Positions 7,916 to 15,257 of a DNA stretch of 64,000 bases are shown in pieces. This DNA is from Paenibacillus oleatilyticus (GTDB lineage Bacteria; Bacillota; Bacilli; Paenibacillales; NBRC-103111). How positions within the stretch are numbered: position 1 is the stretch's first letter; each line of letters begins with the position of its first letter. Both the position numbers and the translations under genes were made by a program. The stretch is taken from the NCBI RefSeq assembly GCF_018998565.1, contig NZ_JAHNZO010000024.1, positions 53,538-117,537 on the forward strand. Reading direction: 5' to 3'. The notes beneath the pieces were generated by a model. That model was not told where the DNA came from. It ran no database searches and worked only from the letters and a program-made list of their open reading frames with translations.

Positions 7916-10213
7916 ATGAGCTTATCCCGGATGTTTCGTTGGAGGCCGAAAACAAAGAGAGACACAGGCTCCTCGCCGAAACGCGAGGGGCAGTCGTATA
8001 GAGCCGCCGGCGGAGGAAGCCGAGCGGCGGACGAGGCGCGGCAGGCCGCCCGGTCCACGTGGCGCAGAGCCGGCAGTGTGGGGCAAGATGATCCGGGCCG
8101 CAGACAGGCGGCGGACGATTTCGGCCCTGCGGCACGCGAGGCACGAGAGCCTGCGCCGGGCAGCGGCGGCACGGGCGCGCGAAAGGGGAAGCAAGCGCGC
8201 CGGTTCCGGGGGCGGCGGTGGCTGTGGACCGCGGGCCTGCTCTGTTTGGCAGCCGTGGCGGCCGGTCTTGGCGCTGCCGCCGTATGGGTGCGCGGTCTGG
8301 ACATCAGCAAGCTGGAGCATCCGCTCCCCGAGCCGAGCTTCGTCATGGACGCCGGGGGACAGCCGGTGGCGCAGTTGTCCTCGTCCCGAATCGTGCCGGT
8401 GCCGCTCGGCCAAATTCCGCTGGATTTACGGAATGCCGTCGTTGCGGTAGAAGACCGGCGCTTTTACGATCATGCCGGCTTCGACGTATGGTCGATCGGC
8501 CGCGCACTGGTCCGCGACTTGAAAGCCGGGGCGATGGAGGAAGGCGGCAGCACGATCACGCAGCAGCTTGCCAAAAATTTGTTCCTCGACTCGGACAAAT
8601 CGTTCAACCGCAAATTCAAGGAGCTCGGTTACGCGATAAAAATCAACTTTGCTTACAGCAAAGACGAAATTTTGGAGCTCTATCTGAACAGCATTTACTT
8701 CGGCGAAGGGCGCTGGGGCGTCGAAGGGGCGGCGCAGCAATACTTCGGCAAATCCGTCCAGCAATTGACGCTTGCCGAATCGGCCGTGCTGGCCGGTCTG
8801 CCCAAAGCTCCTTCGCTTTACTCTCCGGTGCGGCATCCGGACAAAGCGCTGAAGCGGCGAAACCTCGTGCTGTCGCTGATGAAGGAGCAGCATTTCATCA
8901 GCGACGCCGCCTACGATAAGGCTATCGCCGAGCCGATTGCCTTAAAGCCGAACAACGGAGAATCGCTGAAGGGACGGCACCCTTCCTATGTCGACTATGT
9001 CATGGATGAGGCCGAGAAGCTTTACGGCTTCACGGAGCAGCAGATTTTGACGCACGGCCTGCGGATTCATACCGCGATGGACCTTAAAGTGCAGCAGGCG
9101 GCGGAAGAGGTGTACCGCATGGATGCGCTCTTCCCGCAAAGTCCTCCCGATCGCCCGGTGCAGAGCGGAGCGGTCCTGCTGGACCAGCGAACCGGCGGTA
9201 TCCGCGCGATTGTCGGTGCGCGAGGGGATCAGACCTACCGCGGCTTCAATCGGGCCACCGAGCTAAAGCGGCAGCCCGGCTCATCGTTTAAGCCGCTGGC
9301 GGTCTACGGGCCTGCGCTTGAGCATGGCTATTCGCCGGAGTCGATCCTGTATGACGGGCAGCTCGACATTTCGGGTTACCGTCCCAAAGATTGGGACGGG
9401 CAGACGAGGGGACAAGTCTCGCTTCGGGAAGCCGTGATCCGCTCGTGGAATATTCCCGCTGTCTGGCTGCTGAACGAAATCGGCATCGACGCCGGGACGA
9501 ACTACGTGCGTAAAGCCGGGATCGCCCTGCCTCCGGCGGACCGCAACTTAAGCCTCGCGCTCGGCGGCTTGTCCGAAGGCGTCTCGCCCTTGCAGATGGC
9601 GCAGGCGTACGGCGGCATAGCAAACGAGGGCGTGATGCAGAACGCCCACGCCATCACCAAAATTACGACCAAGGACGGCCATACGCTCGTCGAAGCCAAA
9701 CCGCAGCCGACCAAGCTGACGGAGCCGGTCTACGCCTATACGCTGACGAGGCTGCTTCAAGAGACCGTCGCGCAAGGAACAGGGATCGCCGCCGCACTCA
9801 GCGGTCGTCCCGCCGCGGGTAAGACGGGGACGACGCAGCTGCCCGCAACGGCCGAATTCGAGGCCATCGGCCGGAACGGCGCTAAGGACGCCTGGTTCGT
9901 GGGCTTCACCCCCGAACTGACGACCGCGATCTGGCTTGGGTACGATCAGACGGACAAGACCCATTATTTGACGACATCCGGCGGGGCGGTGCCTGCGCAG
10001 CTGTTTCGGGAAATCATGACCCGGGCGCTGAAGGATACCCCGGTGACCGATTTTCCGGTACCTGAAGAAGTGCGGCGGGCGATGGAGGAGGCGCAGCTGC
10101 GCTCACCGCTCGGGAGCGACGGACGTGCGCCGGAAACCATGGAGCCGCAAGAGCGCAGCGGCAAGCCGGAAGCGCACCGTCCCGGCTGGCTAAGAAAAAA
10201 ACAAGGTGATTAA
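7916..10213 (+). CDS. Class A penicillin-binding protein (PBP1A family)
   Basis: 765 residues. A basic, low-complexity cytoplasmic tail of ~95 residues precedes one transmembrane helix (about 100-120), a GT51 glycosyltransferase domain (catalytic E179 in VAVEDRRFYDH; EGGSTITQQLAKN) and a transpeptidase domain (S456-x-x-K459 in QPGSSFKPL; the SWN motif; K636TGTT). It polymerises lipid II and cross-links peptidoglycan. Start ATG 7916 chosen for AAAGGGGG upstream; a GTG at 7889 lacks a ribosome site. The ~95-residue cytoplasmic tail is unusually long and rich in Arg/Ala/Gly. No partner gene adjacent. Confidence 0.93.
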   Translation: MSLSRMFRWRPKTKRDTGSSPKREGQSYRAAGGGSRAADEARQAARSTWRRAGSVGQDDPGRRQAADDFGPAAREAREPAPGSGGTGARKGKQARRFRGRRWLWTAGLLCLAAVAAGLGAAAVWVRGLDISKLEHPLPEPSFVMDAGGQPVAQLSSSRIVPVPLGQIPLDLRNAVVAVEDRRFYDHAGFDVWSIGRALVRDLKAGAMEEGGSTITQQLAKNLFLDSDKSFNRKFKELGYAIKINFAYSKDEILELYLNSIYFGEGRWGVEGAAQQYFGKSVQQLTLAESAVLAGLPKAPSLYSPVRHPDKALKRRNLVLSLMKEQHFISDAAYDKAIAEPIALKPNNGESLKGRHPSYVDYVMDEAEKLYGFTEQQILTHGLRIHTAMDLKVQQAAEEVYRMDALFPQSPPDRPVQSGAVLLDQRTGGIRAIVGARGDQTYRGFNRATELKRQPGSSFKPLAVYGPALEHGYSPESILYDGQLDISGYRPKDWDGQTRGQVSLREAVIRSWNIPAVWLLNEIGIDAGTNYVRKAGIALPPADRNLSLALGGLSEGVSPLQMAQAYGGIANEGVMQNAHAITKITTKDGHTLVEAKPQPTKLTEPVYAYTLTRLLQETVAQGTGIAAALSGRPAAGKTGTTQLPATAEFEAIGRNGAKDAWFVGFTPELTTAIWLGYDQTDKTHYLTTSGGAVPAQLFREIMTRALKDTPVTDFPVPEEVRRAMEEAQLRSPLGSDGRAPETMEPQERSGKPEAHRPGWLRKKQGD

Positions 10214-10297
10214 GCCCATTTTTAGATGGATAAGTGCCCAATTCCTCCTCTCTGACATATGGTGAAGTATGTTCTAATCAGAGAGGAGAAATCAAAT

Positions 10298-10576
10298 ATG
10301 TCTCAAGAGACGATAATCGAAACTGAAACAGCAGGGGAGATCGACTACAGCCGTCCGCATTACCCGTATCATGGTCATCATCACCCGCATCATTTTCCCC
10401 ACGGCTTCCATCCGCATGGCTTCCATCCGCATGGATTCCATCCTCACGGCTTCTTTCCGTTTGGATTCCATCCGCACCACTTTCCGCACCATCATCATCA
10501 TATGCATGGGCATCATTTTTATCATCATGCCCGCTGGGTGCAGGATCCTTGGTCCGGCGAATGGTTCCTCGACTGA
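10298..10576 (+). CDS. Small His/Pro/Gly/Phe-rich protein, likely metal-binding
   Basis: 92 residues. After an acidic N-terminus (MSQETIIETETAGEIDYS) about 55 residues consist largely of His, Pro, Gly and Phe, with tandem HGFHP units and runs such as HHPHHFPHGF and FPHHHHHMHGHHF; the end is ARWVQDPWSGEWFLD. The tandem units are visible in the DNA as repeats of a 15-base unit. No signal peptide. Such His-rich tracts can bind Ni, Zn or Cu; that role is inferred from composition only. The ATG at 10298 has GAGAGGAG upstream, and a strong terminator follows. Confidence 0.75.
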   Translation: MSQETIIETETAGEIDYSRPHYPYHGHHHPHHFPHGFHPHGFHPHGFHPHGFFPFGFHPHHFPHHHHHMHGHHFYHHARWVQDPWSGEWFLD

Positions 10577-10590
10577 AGAAAGGCGGCGTA

Positions 10591-10638
10591 ACAACAAAGG
10601 GCGTTCTGCATTAAGCAGGACCGCCCTTTGTTCTTTTC
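10591..10638. terminator. Bidirectional rho-independent terminator
   Basis: AACAAAGGGCG..TCTGC pairs with GCAGGA..CGCCCTTTGTT around ATTAA, flanked by T-rich sequence on the plus strand (TTTGTTCTTTT) and by A-rich sequence on the left. It separates the His-rich gene (+) from the convergent MFS gene (-). Confidence 0.85.
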
Positions 10639-10661
10639 AACGGCTTTGTATGCCGCAATTC

Positions 10662-11999
10662 TTAAGCCCCGCTACCGGAAATCGAGACCGTGCGGCGCGT
10701 AAAAAGAAAAATCGTAGACACCAGCGCGGCCAAACTGACGATAAACCCGTACAGGAACAGCCGGTGGATACCGGTCATAAAAGCCGGCGCCGACGTCAGA
10801 AGCGCGCCCATAATCGTAACCCCGGCCGCCGTACCGATATTCCGCGAGAAGACCTGCAGCGACGTGGAAATCCCTTTTTGATCGGCGGCAACAAGCTGCT
10901 GAACCCCGATGACCGATACCGTATAGAGCAGTCCGTACGCCAGTCCTTGCAGCACCATGATCGCATTGACGTACCAGAAGCCCCCTTCGTCCGGCAAAAA
11001 CAGCAGCAGCAGACCAGACAGCACCAACAGGACGTTGCCCGTAAACAGCAGCGGCCGGTAGCCGTAGCGCAGCACCCATTTGCCGGCCGGGACGCCTACA
11101 AGAATCCATCCGACGGACATGCCGAGCAGCGACAGCCCGCTGACGAAAAGCGAGTACCCGTGCTGCTGCAAATAAAACGGAATGTAGCTGGACGTGCCGA
11201 ACAGCGCCGCGCAGGTCAAAAAGCCGTTCAGGTTCATCCAGGCGACGGAGCCGTTCTTCAGCAGCGCCACCGGCATAATCGGTGAAGGATGCCTCCGCTC
11301 GTTAACCACGAACAGCAGTAAAAACAATACGCCGCCCGCCGTATACAGCAGAAAACCCTCGCTCACCACCGTATTGAACAGCAGCAGCCCGATGCCGAGT
11401 CCGAACCAGAGGGCTCCCCAGTAGTTAATCCGGCTTTTGCGGGCCTCGTACACTTCCCGGTATGGCACAAGCAGCAGCAGCGATGCCAGACAAATCGGAA
11501 TATTGATATAAAAAATCCACCGCCAGCTCAAATGCTCGATGAACAAGCTGCCGAGCAGCGGCGCCAGCACTGACGAGATGCCCCACATGCCCGTGAAGAA
11601 CGCCTGGATCTTGCCCCGCGCTTCCACCGGGAACAAATCCCCGGCGATAATGGCCGGGAACGCAATCATCGCACCTGCGCCGAGCCCTTGGAGTCCCCGG
11701 TACAGCACGAGCTGCAGCATCGTTGCCGCCGTTCCGCACAGCACCGACCCGAGCAGGAAGACCACAATGCCGACCGACAGCACTTTTTTGCGTCCGAACA
11801 AATCCGAAAGCCTGCCGCTGAGCGGCGTTACAATCGTACATAAAATCATGTAAGAGGCGAAGCTCCACGCGTACAGCTTCACATCTCCAAGCTCCTCTGC
11901 AATCCGCGGCATCGTCGTATTCATGATCGTCGTATCCATCGACGAAATCAGCACGGCGAGCACGATGCTCGCCATCACGGCCAAGCGGTTCCATTTCAT
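10662..11999 (-). CDS. MFS transporter, DHA2 (EmrB/QacA) drug-exporter family
   Basis: 445 residues, mostly hydrophobic with about 12-14 transmembrane helices. Motif D1-like sequence at the N-terminus (LISSMDTTIMNTTMPRIAEELG), MFS motif A in the first loop (GRLSDLFGRKKVL) and motif C-like GMWGISSVLAPLLG in TM5 are typical of proton-driven multidrug antiporters. The ATG has GGAGGAAGG upstream. Substrate cannot be read. Divergent from the small gene at 12196; no adjacent regulator. Confidence 0.9.
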   Translation of the reverse strand: MKWNRLAVMASIVLAVLISSMDTTIMNTTMPRIAEELGDVKLYAWSFASYMILCTIVTPLSGRLSDLFGRKKVLSVGIVVFLLGSVLCGTAATMLQLVLYRGLQGLGAGAMIAFPAIIAGDLFPVEARGKIQAFFTGMWGISSVLAPLLGSLFIEHLSWRWIFYINIPICLASLLLLVPYREVYEARKSRINYWGALWFGLGIGLLLFNTVVSEGFLLYTAGGVLFLLLFVVNERRHPSPIMPVALLKNGSVAWMNLNGFLTCAALFGTSSYIPFYLQQHGYSLFVSGLSLLGMSVGWILVGVPAGKWVLRYGYRPLLFTGNVLLVLSGLLLLFLPDEGGFWYVNAIMVLQGLAYGLLYTVSVIGVQQLVAADQKGISTSLQVFSRNIGTAAGVTIMGALLTSAPAFMTGIHRLFLYGFIVSLAALVSTIFLFTRRTVSISGSGA

Positions 12000-12195
12000 A
12001 CGGTTCCTTCCTCCTTCATCGTCTCACCGTGTTCCCGGAACAGTAGCTTCAATATAACACAGCGGCAAGATGCCGAGCCATGGTTTTTGCGTTTTTTCCA
12101 GACCGGTTTCCATCGCCTTCCACGCATGCGGGGTTTTCCCGAAGGGAATTCTAACCGCGAAATCGATATTATCCCATACAGGAGGCCCATCGCCC

Positions 12196-12354
12196 ATGAA
12201 AATCGAAACGACCGACTACCAAATCGCCCCGCTTCACGAGCAAGAAAAAGTCATCGATATCATTCAACAGACGGAAACGCGGCTGGCCGAATTGACCGGC
12301 AGTCCGATTACGCTGATTGCCTACTCTAAGACGGAAGGGGAGAAGAAATTGTGA
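12196..12354 (+). CDS. Small hypothetical protein (52 aa)
   Basis: MKIETTDYQIAPLHEQEKVI... is 52 residues, acidic and probably helical, with a short hydrophobic stretch (GSPITLIAYS) near the end. The ATG at 12196 is preceded by AGGAGG (spacing ~9). The last codon and stop overlap the GTG start of the next small gene by four bases (GTGA), which argues that both are translated and coupled. No family recognised. Confidence 0.65.
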   Translation: MKIETTDYQIAPLHEQEKVIDIIQQTETRLAELTGSPITLIAYSKTEGEKKL

Positions 12355-12515
12355 CCGGCAAGAAAGATGAGGCGCGGCGGCCCCACGCACCGACCATCGC
12401 CCCAGGCATGAATACGCACGATCCTTTGGAGGAAAAGGCGACGGAGGAAGAAGTACGGCATGGAGACGCCACTCTCGTCTCCCGCTTGTACTTGGACCGG
12501 ACTCCCGAGGACTAG
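12351..12515 (+). CDS. Small hypothetical protein (54 aa), translationally coupled
   Basis: Starts with GTG at 12351, overlapping the upstream stop (GTGA), with GGGGAG seven bases upstream. The 54-residue product begins MTGKKDEARRPHAP and contains MNTHDPLEEKATEEEVRHGD, then VSRLYLDRTPED at the end; it is hydrophilic and charged. Ends at TAG 12513-12515, just before the terminator of the convergent gene. No family recognised; support is the start signal, the 4-bp overlap and the host-like codon use. Confidence 0.6.
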   Translation: MTGKKDEARRPHAPTIAPGMNTHDPLEEKATEEEVRHGDATLVSRLYLDRTPED

Positions 12516-12532
12516 GGCAGCTAAGAAGATCG

Positions 12533-12580
12533 CGGCAAAAAACAGCCCGTCCGGAGCGTTAATCCTCTCCAGTCGGGCTG
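12533..12580 (-). terminator. Rho-independent terminator of the 12617-13618 gene
   Basis: On the minus strand CAGCCCGACTGGAG..CTCCGGACGGGCTG folds into a hairpin followed by TTTTTTG. It lies just past the stop of the minus-strand gene. Confidence 0.8.
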
Positions 12581-12616
12581 CCGTTGTGCAGGCGGTAAAA
12601 GCGGAAGACCTCAAGA

Positions 12617-13618
12617 TCAGTCGTCATTCTCATCGTCGTGCTTATCGCGGTTTTTCGCTTTTTCCTTTTCTTTTTCCTTTTCTTTCTCCTTATTCTTGCC
12701 CTTGCCATGCTCCTTGTCCGCCCCGTGGCCGTTAGGCTCCGGCTTCCCGGCTTGTACGGGCGGCGTACGTACGACTTTGGCGTCGTCTTTCCACTTCACG
12801 TCGATCTTCCAATCCGGCGAATCGTCCTTCAGCTTGAACTGCGCCGCCAAGCGCTGCTTAAGCGCCTTCTCCCAAGCGTCTTTCTCCGAAGGCAGCCCCT
12901 GTATCAGCAGAAGAAGCAATTGCTCCGCCTGCGCTCCCTTCAGATGAACCACCGCACGATCCTTGGTTTGGATATAAACGTCGGCCTCATCGCCTTTGTC
13001 CGTCTGCTCCTGCTTTACCTTCAAAGCCAGCTCCCGGCTTTTCAGCTCCAACGACAGCCGCTCCCAAGGCCAGCTCCCGTTGACCGCCGGCTTAGCCGGT
13101 TCCGCGGCAGCCGGACGGTCAGCCGGAGCCGAAGTCGCAGGCGTATGCGCCGGACCGGCCGGTGGCACCGCGGCCGTGCTGCCGGAAGGCGCAGGCACTG
13201 CTGACCCCGGCGATGCCCCGGAGCCTTGCGTTGCCGCCGCGTTCGGGTCGGCGGCCGGCGGGGCCGGGCTCTGCGGTGCAGCGGCTTGTTCGGGCGCCGC
13301 CGCCTTAATGTAGGCGGCTTGATTTTTGCTGTTTAATATAATTTCCAGCGAATCGCCCGGCTTCAAATCCGTGATCGCCGCTTTTTGCAAATTACGGTAT
13401 ACCCATACGTCCGCAGTTAGCGAATAAGTTTTTTCCGTTCCGTCGTAGGATACTTTGATTTGTTTGTTGCCGTCCGTCAAGCCCACGAGCCGCCCTTTGG
13501 CTTCCGTCGATATTTCAGCCGATACGGGCGCATCTCCCACCCAAGTGACGCCATAAACCAGTCCGCCCAAAAGCGCGGCTGCAATAACCCACACGACCGT
13601 TTTTTTAAGTTTCCCCAT
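12617..13618 (-). CDS. Membrane-anchored protein with Ala/Pro linker and Lys/Glu-rich tail
   Basis: 333 residues. One N-terminal transmembrane anchor (about 7-26) is followed by a small beta-rich domain (40-105, GRLVGLTDGNKQIKVSYDG...LKPGDSLEIILNS), a ~70-residue Ala/Pro/Gly/Ser linker, a second domain (180-300) containing WERLSLELKSRELALKVKQE and KWKDDAK, and a low-complexity tail of repeated KEKEKEK ending in acidic residues. Resembles YusW/SH3-like secreted scaffolds only in general plan; no family named. The ATG has GGGGGAG upstream. Probably displayed outside the membrane. Confidence 0.7.
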   Translation of the reverse strand: MGKLKKTVVWVIAAALLGGLVYGVTWVGDAPVSAEISTEAKGRLVGLTDGNKQIKVSYDGTEKTYSLTADVWVYRNLQKAAITDLKPGDSLEIILNSKNQAAYIKAAAPEQAAAPQSPAPPAADPNAAATQGSGASPGSAVPAPSGSTAAVPPAGPAHTPATSAPADRPAAAEPAKPAVNGSWPWERLSLELKSRELALKVKQEQTDKGDEADVYIQTKDRAVVHLKGAQAEQLLLLLIQGLPSEKDAWEKALKQRLAAQFKLKDDSPDWKIDVKWKDDAKVVRTPPVQAGKPEPNGHGADKEHGKGKNKEKEKEKEKEKAKNRDKHDDENDD

Positions 13619-13735
13619 TGTTTGTCTCCCCCTGTAACAGGCATGGAAAGCTGCCGCCCGTGATTTTCGAACAGAGTTCGATATACGATTCGGGCTTTCA
13701 TGCCATTTTCAGGGGATGCGGACCGAAACAGGCCT

Positions 13736-14269
13736 TCAGACCGGGTCCCAACGGTTGGCGTACGCTTGCAGCCGGGGATGCGTGACCGGGCTTCCCTCCT
13801 CGCTCACGAACCAGCGGATTTTTTTGATCCACGTCTCGAACGACTCGTAGCCTGCGAGCAGCTCGGCCGTCGTCTTGGTCACCCAAACGAAATGGGGAGC
13901 GGCGTACTTCTCTTCCAGAAACCGGAACGCCGTGTCTGCAGGAGTGTACTTCTTACGCTTGCCCTCGAACGGTTCGACGGTGTAATCGACATCCGTATCC
14001 GAAGCGGCGAGCAGCGCCTGCAGCGCTTCGACCCTCTGGTAGTAAGGAGCTACGGAACGACGTTTCTCCATGCGCCGGACCGTCTCCTCATGCAGCGGAT
14101 AAAACACCGCCTTCGCGATGCCGCGTTCGCTCGCCAGCCCAAGGACGCGTACAAGCTCCTGCTTCGTATAATCCTCGAACGCATCGTAAATCCACAAGCT
14201 TCCGCGGTCCGTATCTCGCCCATTCGGCGGTTCGTACCCGAACGGAACTTGGCTCGTCTGTCTTGCCAT
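13736..14269 (-). CDS. Conserved hypothetical protein (177 aa)
   Basis: 177 residues, soluble, rich in aromatic residues. Notable stretches are GSLWIYDAFEDYTKQELVRV, KAVFYPLHEETVRRM, KKYTPADTAFRFLEEKY and FETWIKKIRWFV. The order of an HE.T.RRM helix and an AFRFLEEKY helix faintly recalls nucleotidyltransferase-like folds, but I see no HIGH motif and make no assignment. The ATG at 14269 was chosen for AGAGGAGG upstream; longer in-frame starts are poor. Confidence 0.6.
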   Translation of the reverse strand: MARQTSQVPFGYEPPNGRDTDRGSLWIYDAFEDYTKQELVRVLGLASERGIAKAVFYPLHEETVRRMEKRRSVAPYYQRVEALQALLAASDTDVDYTVEPFEGKRKKYTPADTAFRFLEEKYAAPHFVWVTKTTAELLAGYESFETWIKKIRWFVSEEGSPVTHPRLQAYANRWDPV

Positions 14270-14410
14270 TCGGCATCCTCCTCTCGTCGCTTGTAGAAAT
14301 GGGATTTCGCTTAGTATGCCTTTCGGAAAAAGAGAATATATTCCGGACAGGCTGCGCACGTTAAACATGAACTGACGATATATAACCTTATCCCGAAAGG
14401 AGGAAACGCC

Positions 14411-14560
14411 ATGTCGGAAAATAAAAAGCACGAAGGCAATTACGAAAGCACGGCTTCGACGGAAGCCGCAAATCAAGATATGGAATTCGTGAACGATACG
14501 CTCAATCAAGTGAAAACAACGGTTAATGAAATCGGAGCGACACAGAAAGAGAAGGAGTAA
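14411..14560 (+). CDS. Small hydrophilic protein (49 aa)
   Basis: MSENKKHEGNYESTASTEAA... is 49 residues, very polar and ends GATQKEKE. The ATG at 14411 has a textbook AAAGGAGG seven bases upstream. The composition (Asn, Glu, Lys, Thr; no Cys or Trp) resembles the many small stress or spore proteins of Bacillales, but no SASP motif is present. Lies between two minus-strand genes, head to head with 14269. Confidence 0.65.
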   Translation: MSENKKHEGNYESTASTEAANQDMEFVNDTLNQVKTTVNEIGATQKEKE

Positions 14561-14591
14561 TCAGCCTGCTTCCTGCGCACCCGGACGGCTG

Positions 14592-15122
14592 TTAGCTCTG
14601 GACGGCGAGCCAAGCCGCCCGCACGGGCTGCCATGCTTCCAGCTTGGCCGCTTGCGACATCGCCCGCGCCGGACTCGATGACGGCAGCAGCGTATAACTT
14701 CTGCCGTCGTCCGCGGCCCCCTTCATGACCTGCCTGCGGTACAGGTCCGCCGCCGTGCTGCCGTTGAAGAAAACATGGCGGATACCCGGATACGCCGCGT
14801 AGAACCGCGCGAATTCGTTGGCCTCGGGACGGCGGATCGCCGTATCGAGACTGCCTTCGCGCTCGCATGCCGCGAGCACGTCCCACAGCGCTACGCCGCG
14901 GGATAACGCGAAGCGGAGCCGCTCCTCGTATGCCGCAGCCGGCTCCCCGCCGTCCAGCAGCGCGTAGAGAAGCGGCCAGAAGCCGTTGCGGGGATGGCCG
15001 TAATACTGCTGTGCCCGCAAGGACGCCTCTCCCGGCATCGATCCGAGAATCAGCAGCCGGCAGCGCTCATCCGCGACCGGCGGCAGGCCGGTCAAGCGGG
15101 GACGTTCCTTATCCGCTGCCAT
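14592..15122 (-). CDS. DNA-deoxyinosine / uracil glycosylase (UDG family 6-like)
   Basis: 176 residues. The N-terminal motif LLILGSMPGEASLRAQQYYGHPRNGFW and the C-terminal LPSSSPARA are typical of the uracil-DNA glycosylase superfamily, family 6 (hypoxanthine-DNA glycosylase). Removes deaminated bases to start base-excision repair. The ATG at 15122 has GGAGG upstream at a spacing of 10; two further upstream in-frame starts (15152 and a TTG at 15158) lack ribosome sites. Confidence 0.85.
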   Translation of the reverse strand: MAADKERPRLTGLPPVADERCRLLILGSMPGEASLRAQQYYGHPRNGFWPLLYALLDGGEPAAAYEERLRFALSRGVALWDVLAACEREGSLDTAIRRPEANEFARFYAAYPGIRHVFFNGSTAADLYRRQVMKGAADDGRSYTLLPSSSPARAMSQAAKLEAWQPVRAAWLAVQS

Positions 15123-15209
15123 CGATGCATCGCCTCCGTTGATTCGTTTCATATCCAAGCAGCCTCATTGTAGCACACGCAGCCCCGTACATGACACATA
15201 ACGAAGCCA

Positions 15210-15257
15210 AAAGAAAAACCGCAGGACGCGGTCATACTTTGAACCGTCCTGCGGTTT
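15210..15257 (-). terminator. Terminator overlapping the end of the chemoreceptor gene
   Basis: AAACCGCAGGACG (15216-15228 on plus) is an exact 13-bp inverted repeat of 15245-15257, followed on the minus strand by TTTTTCTTTT. The upstream arm lies inside the last codons of the gene and the stop codon is in the loop. Confidence 0.85.

Noticed and set aside
10370..10520. CAT/CAC-rich repeats as possible CRISPR or structural RNA
   Set aside because: They are His codons in frame in the 92-aa protein; no regular spacers.
10371..11285. Long plus-strand open frame (304 codons) over the His-rich and MFS genes
   Set aside because: It runs antisense to the MFS gene and out of frame with the His-rich gene; the product is Arg/Gln-rich with no motif and no ribosome site. 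It is a shadow of high GC coding.
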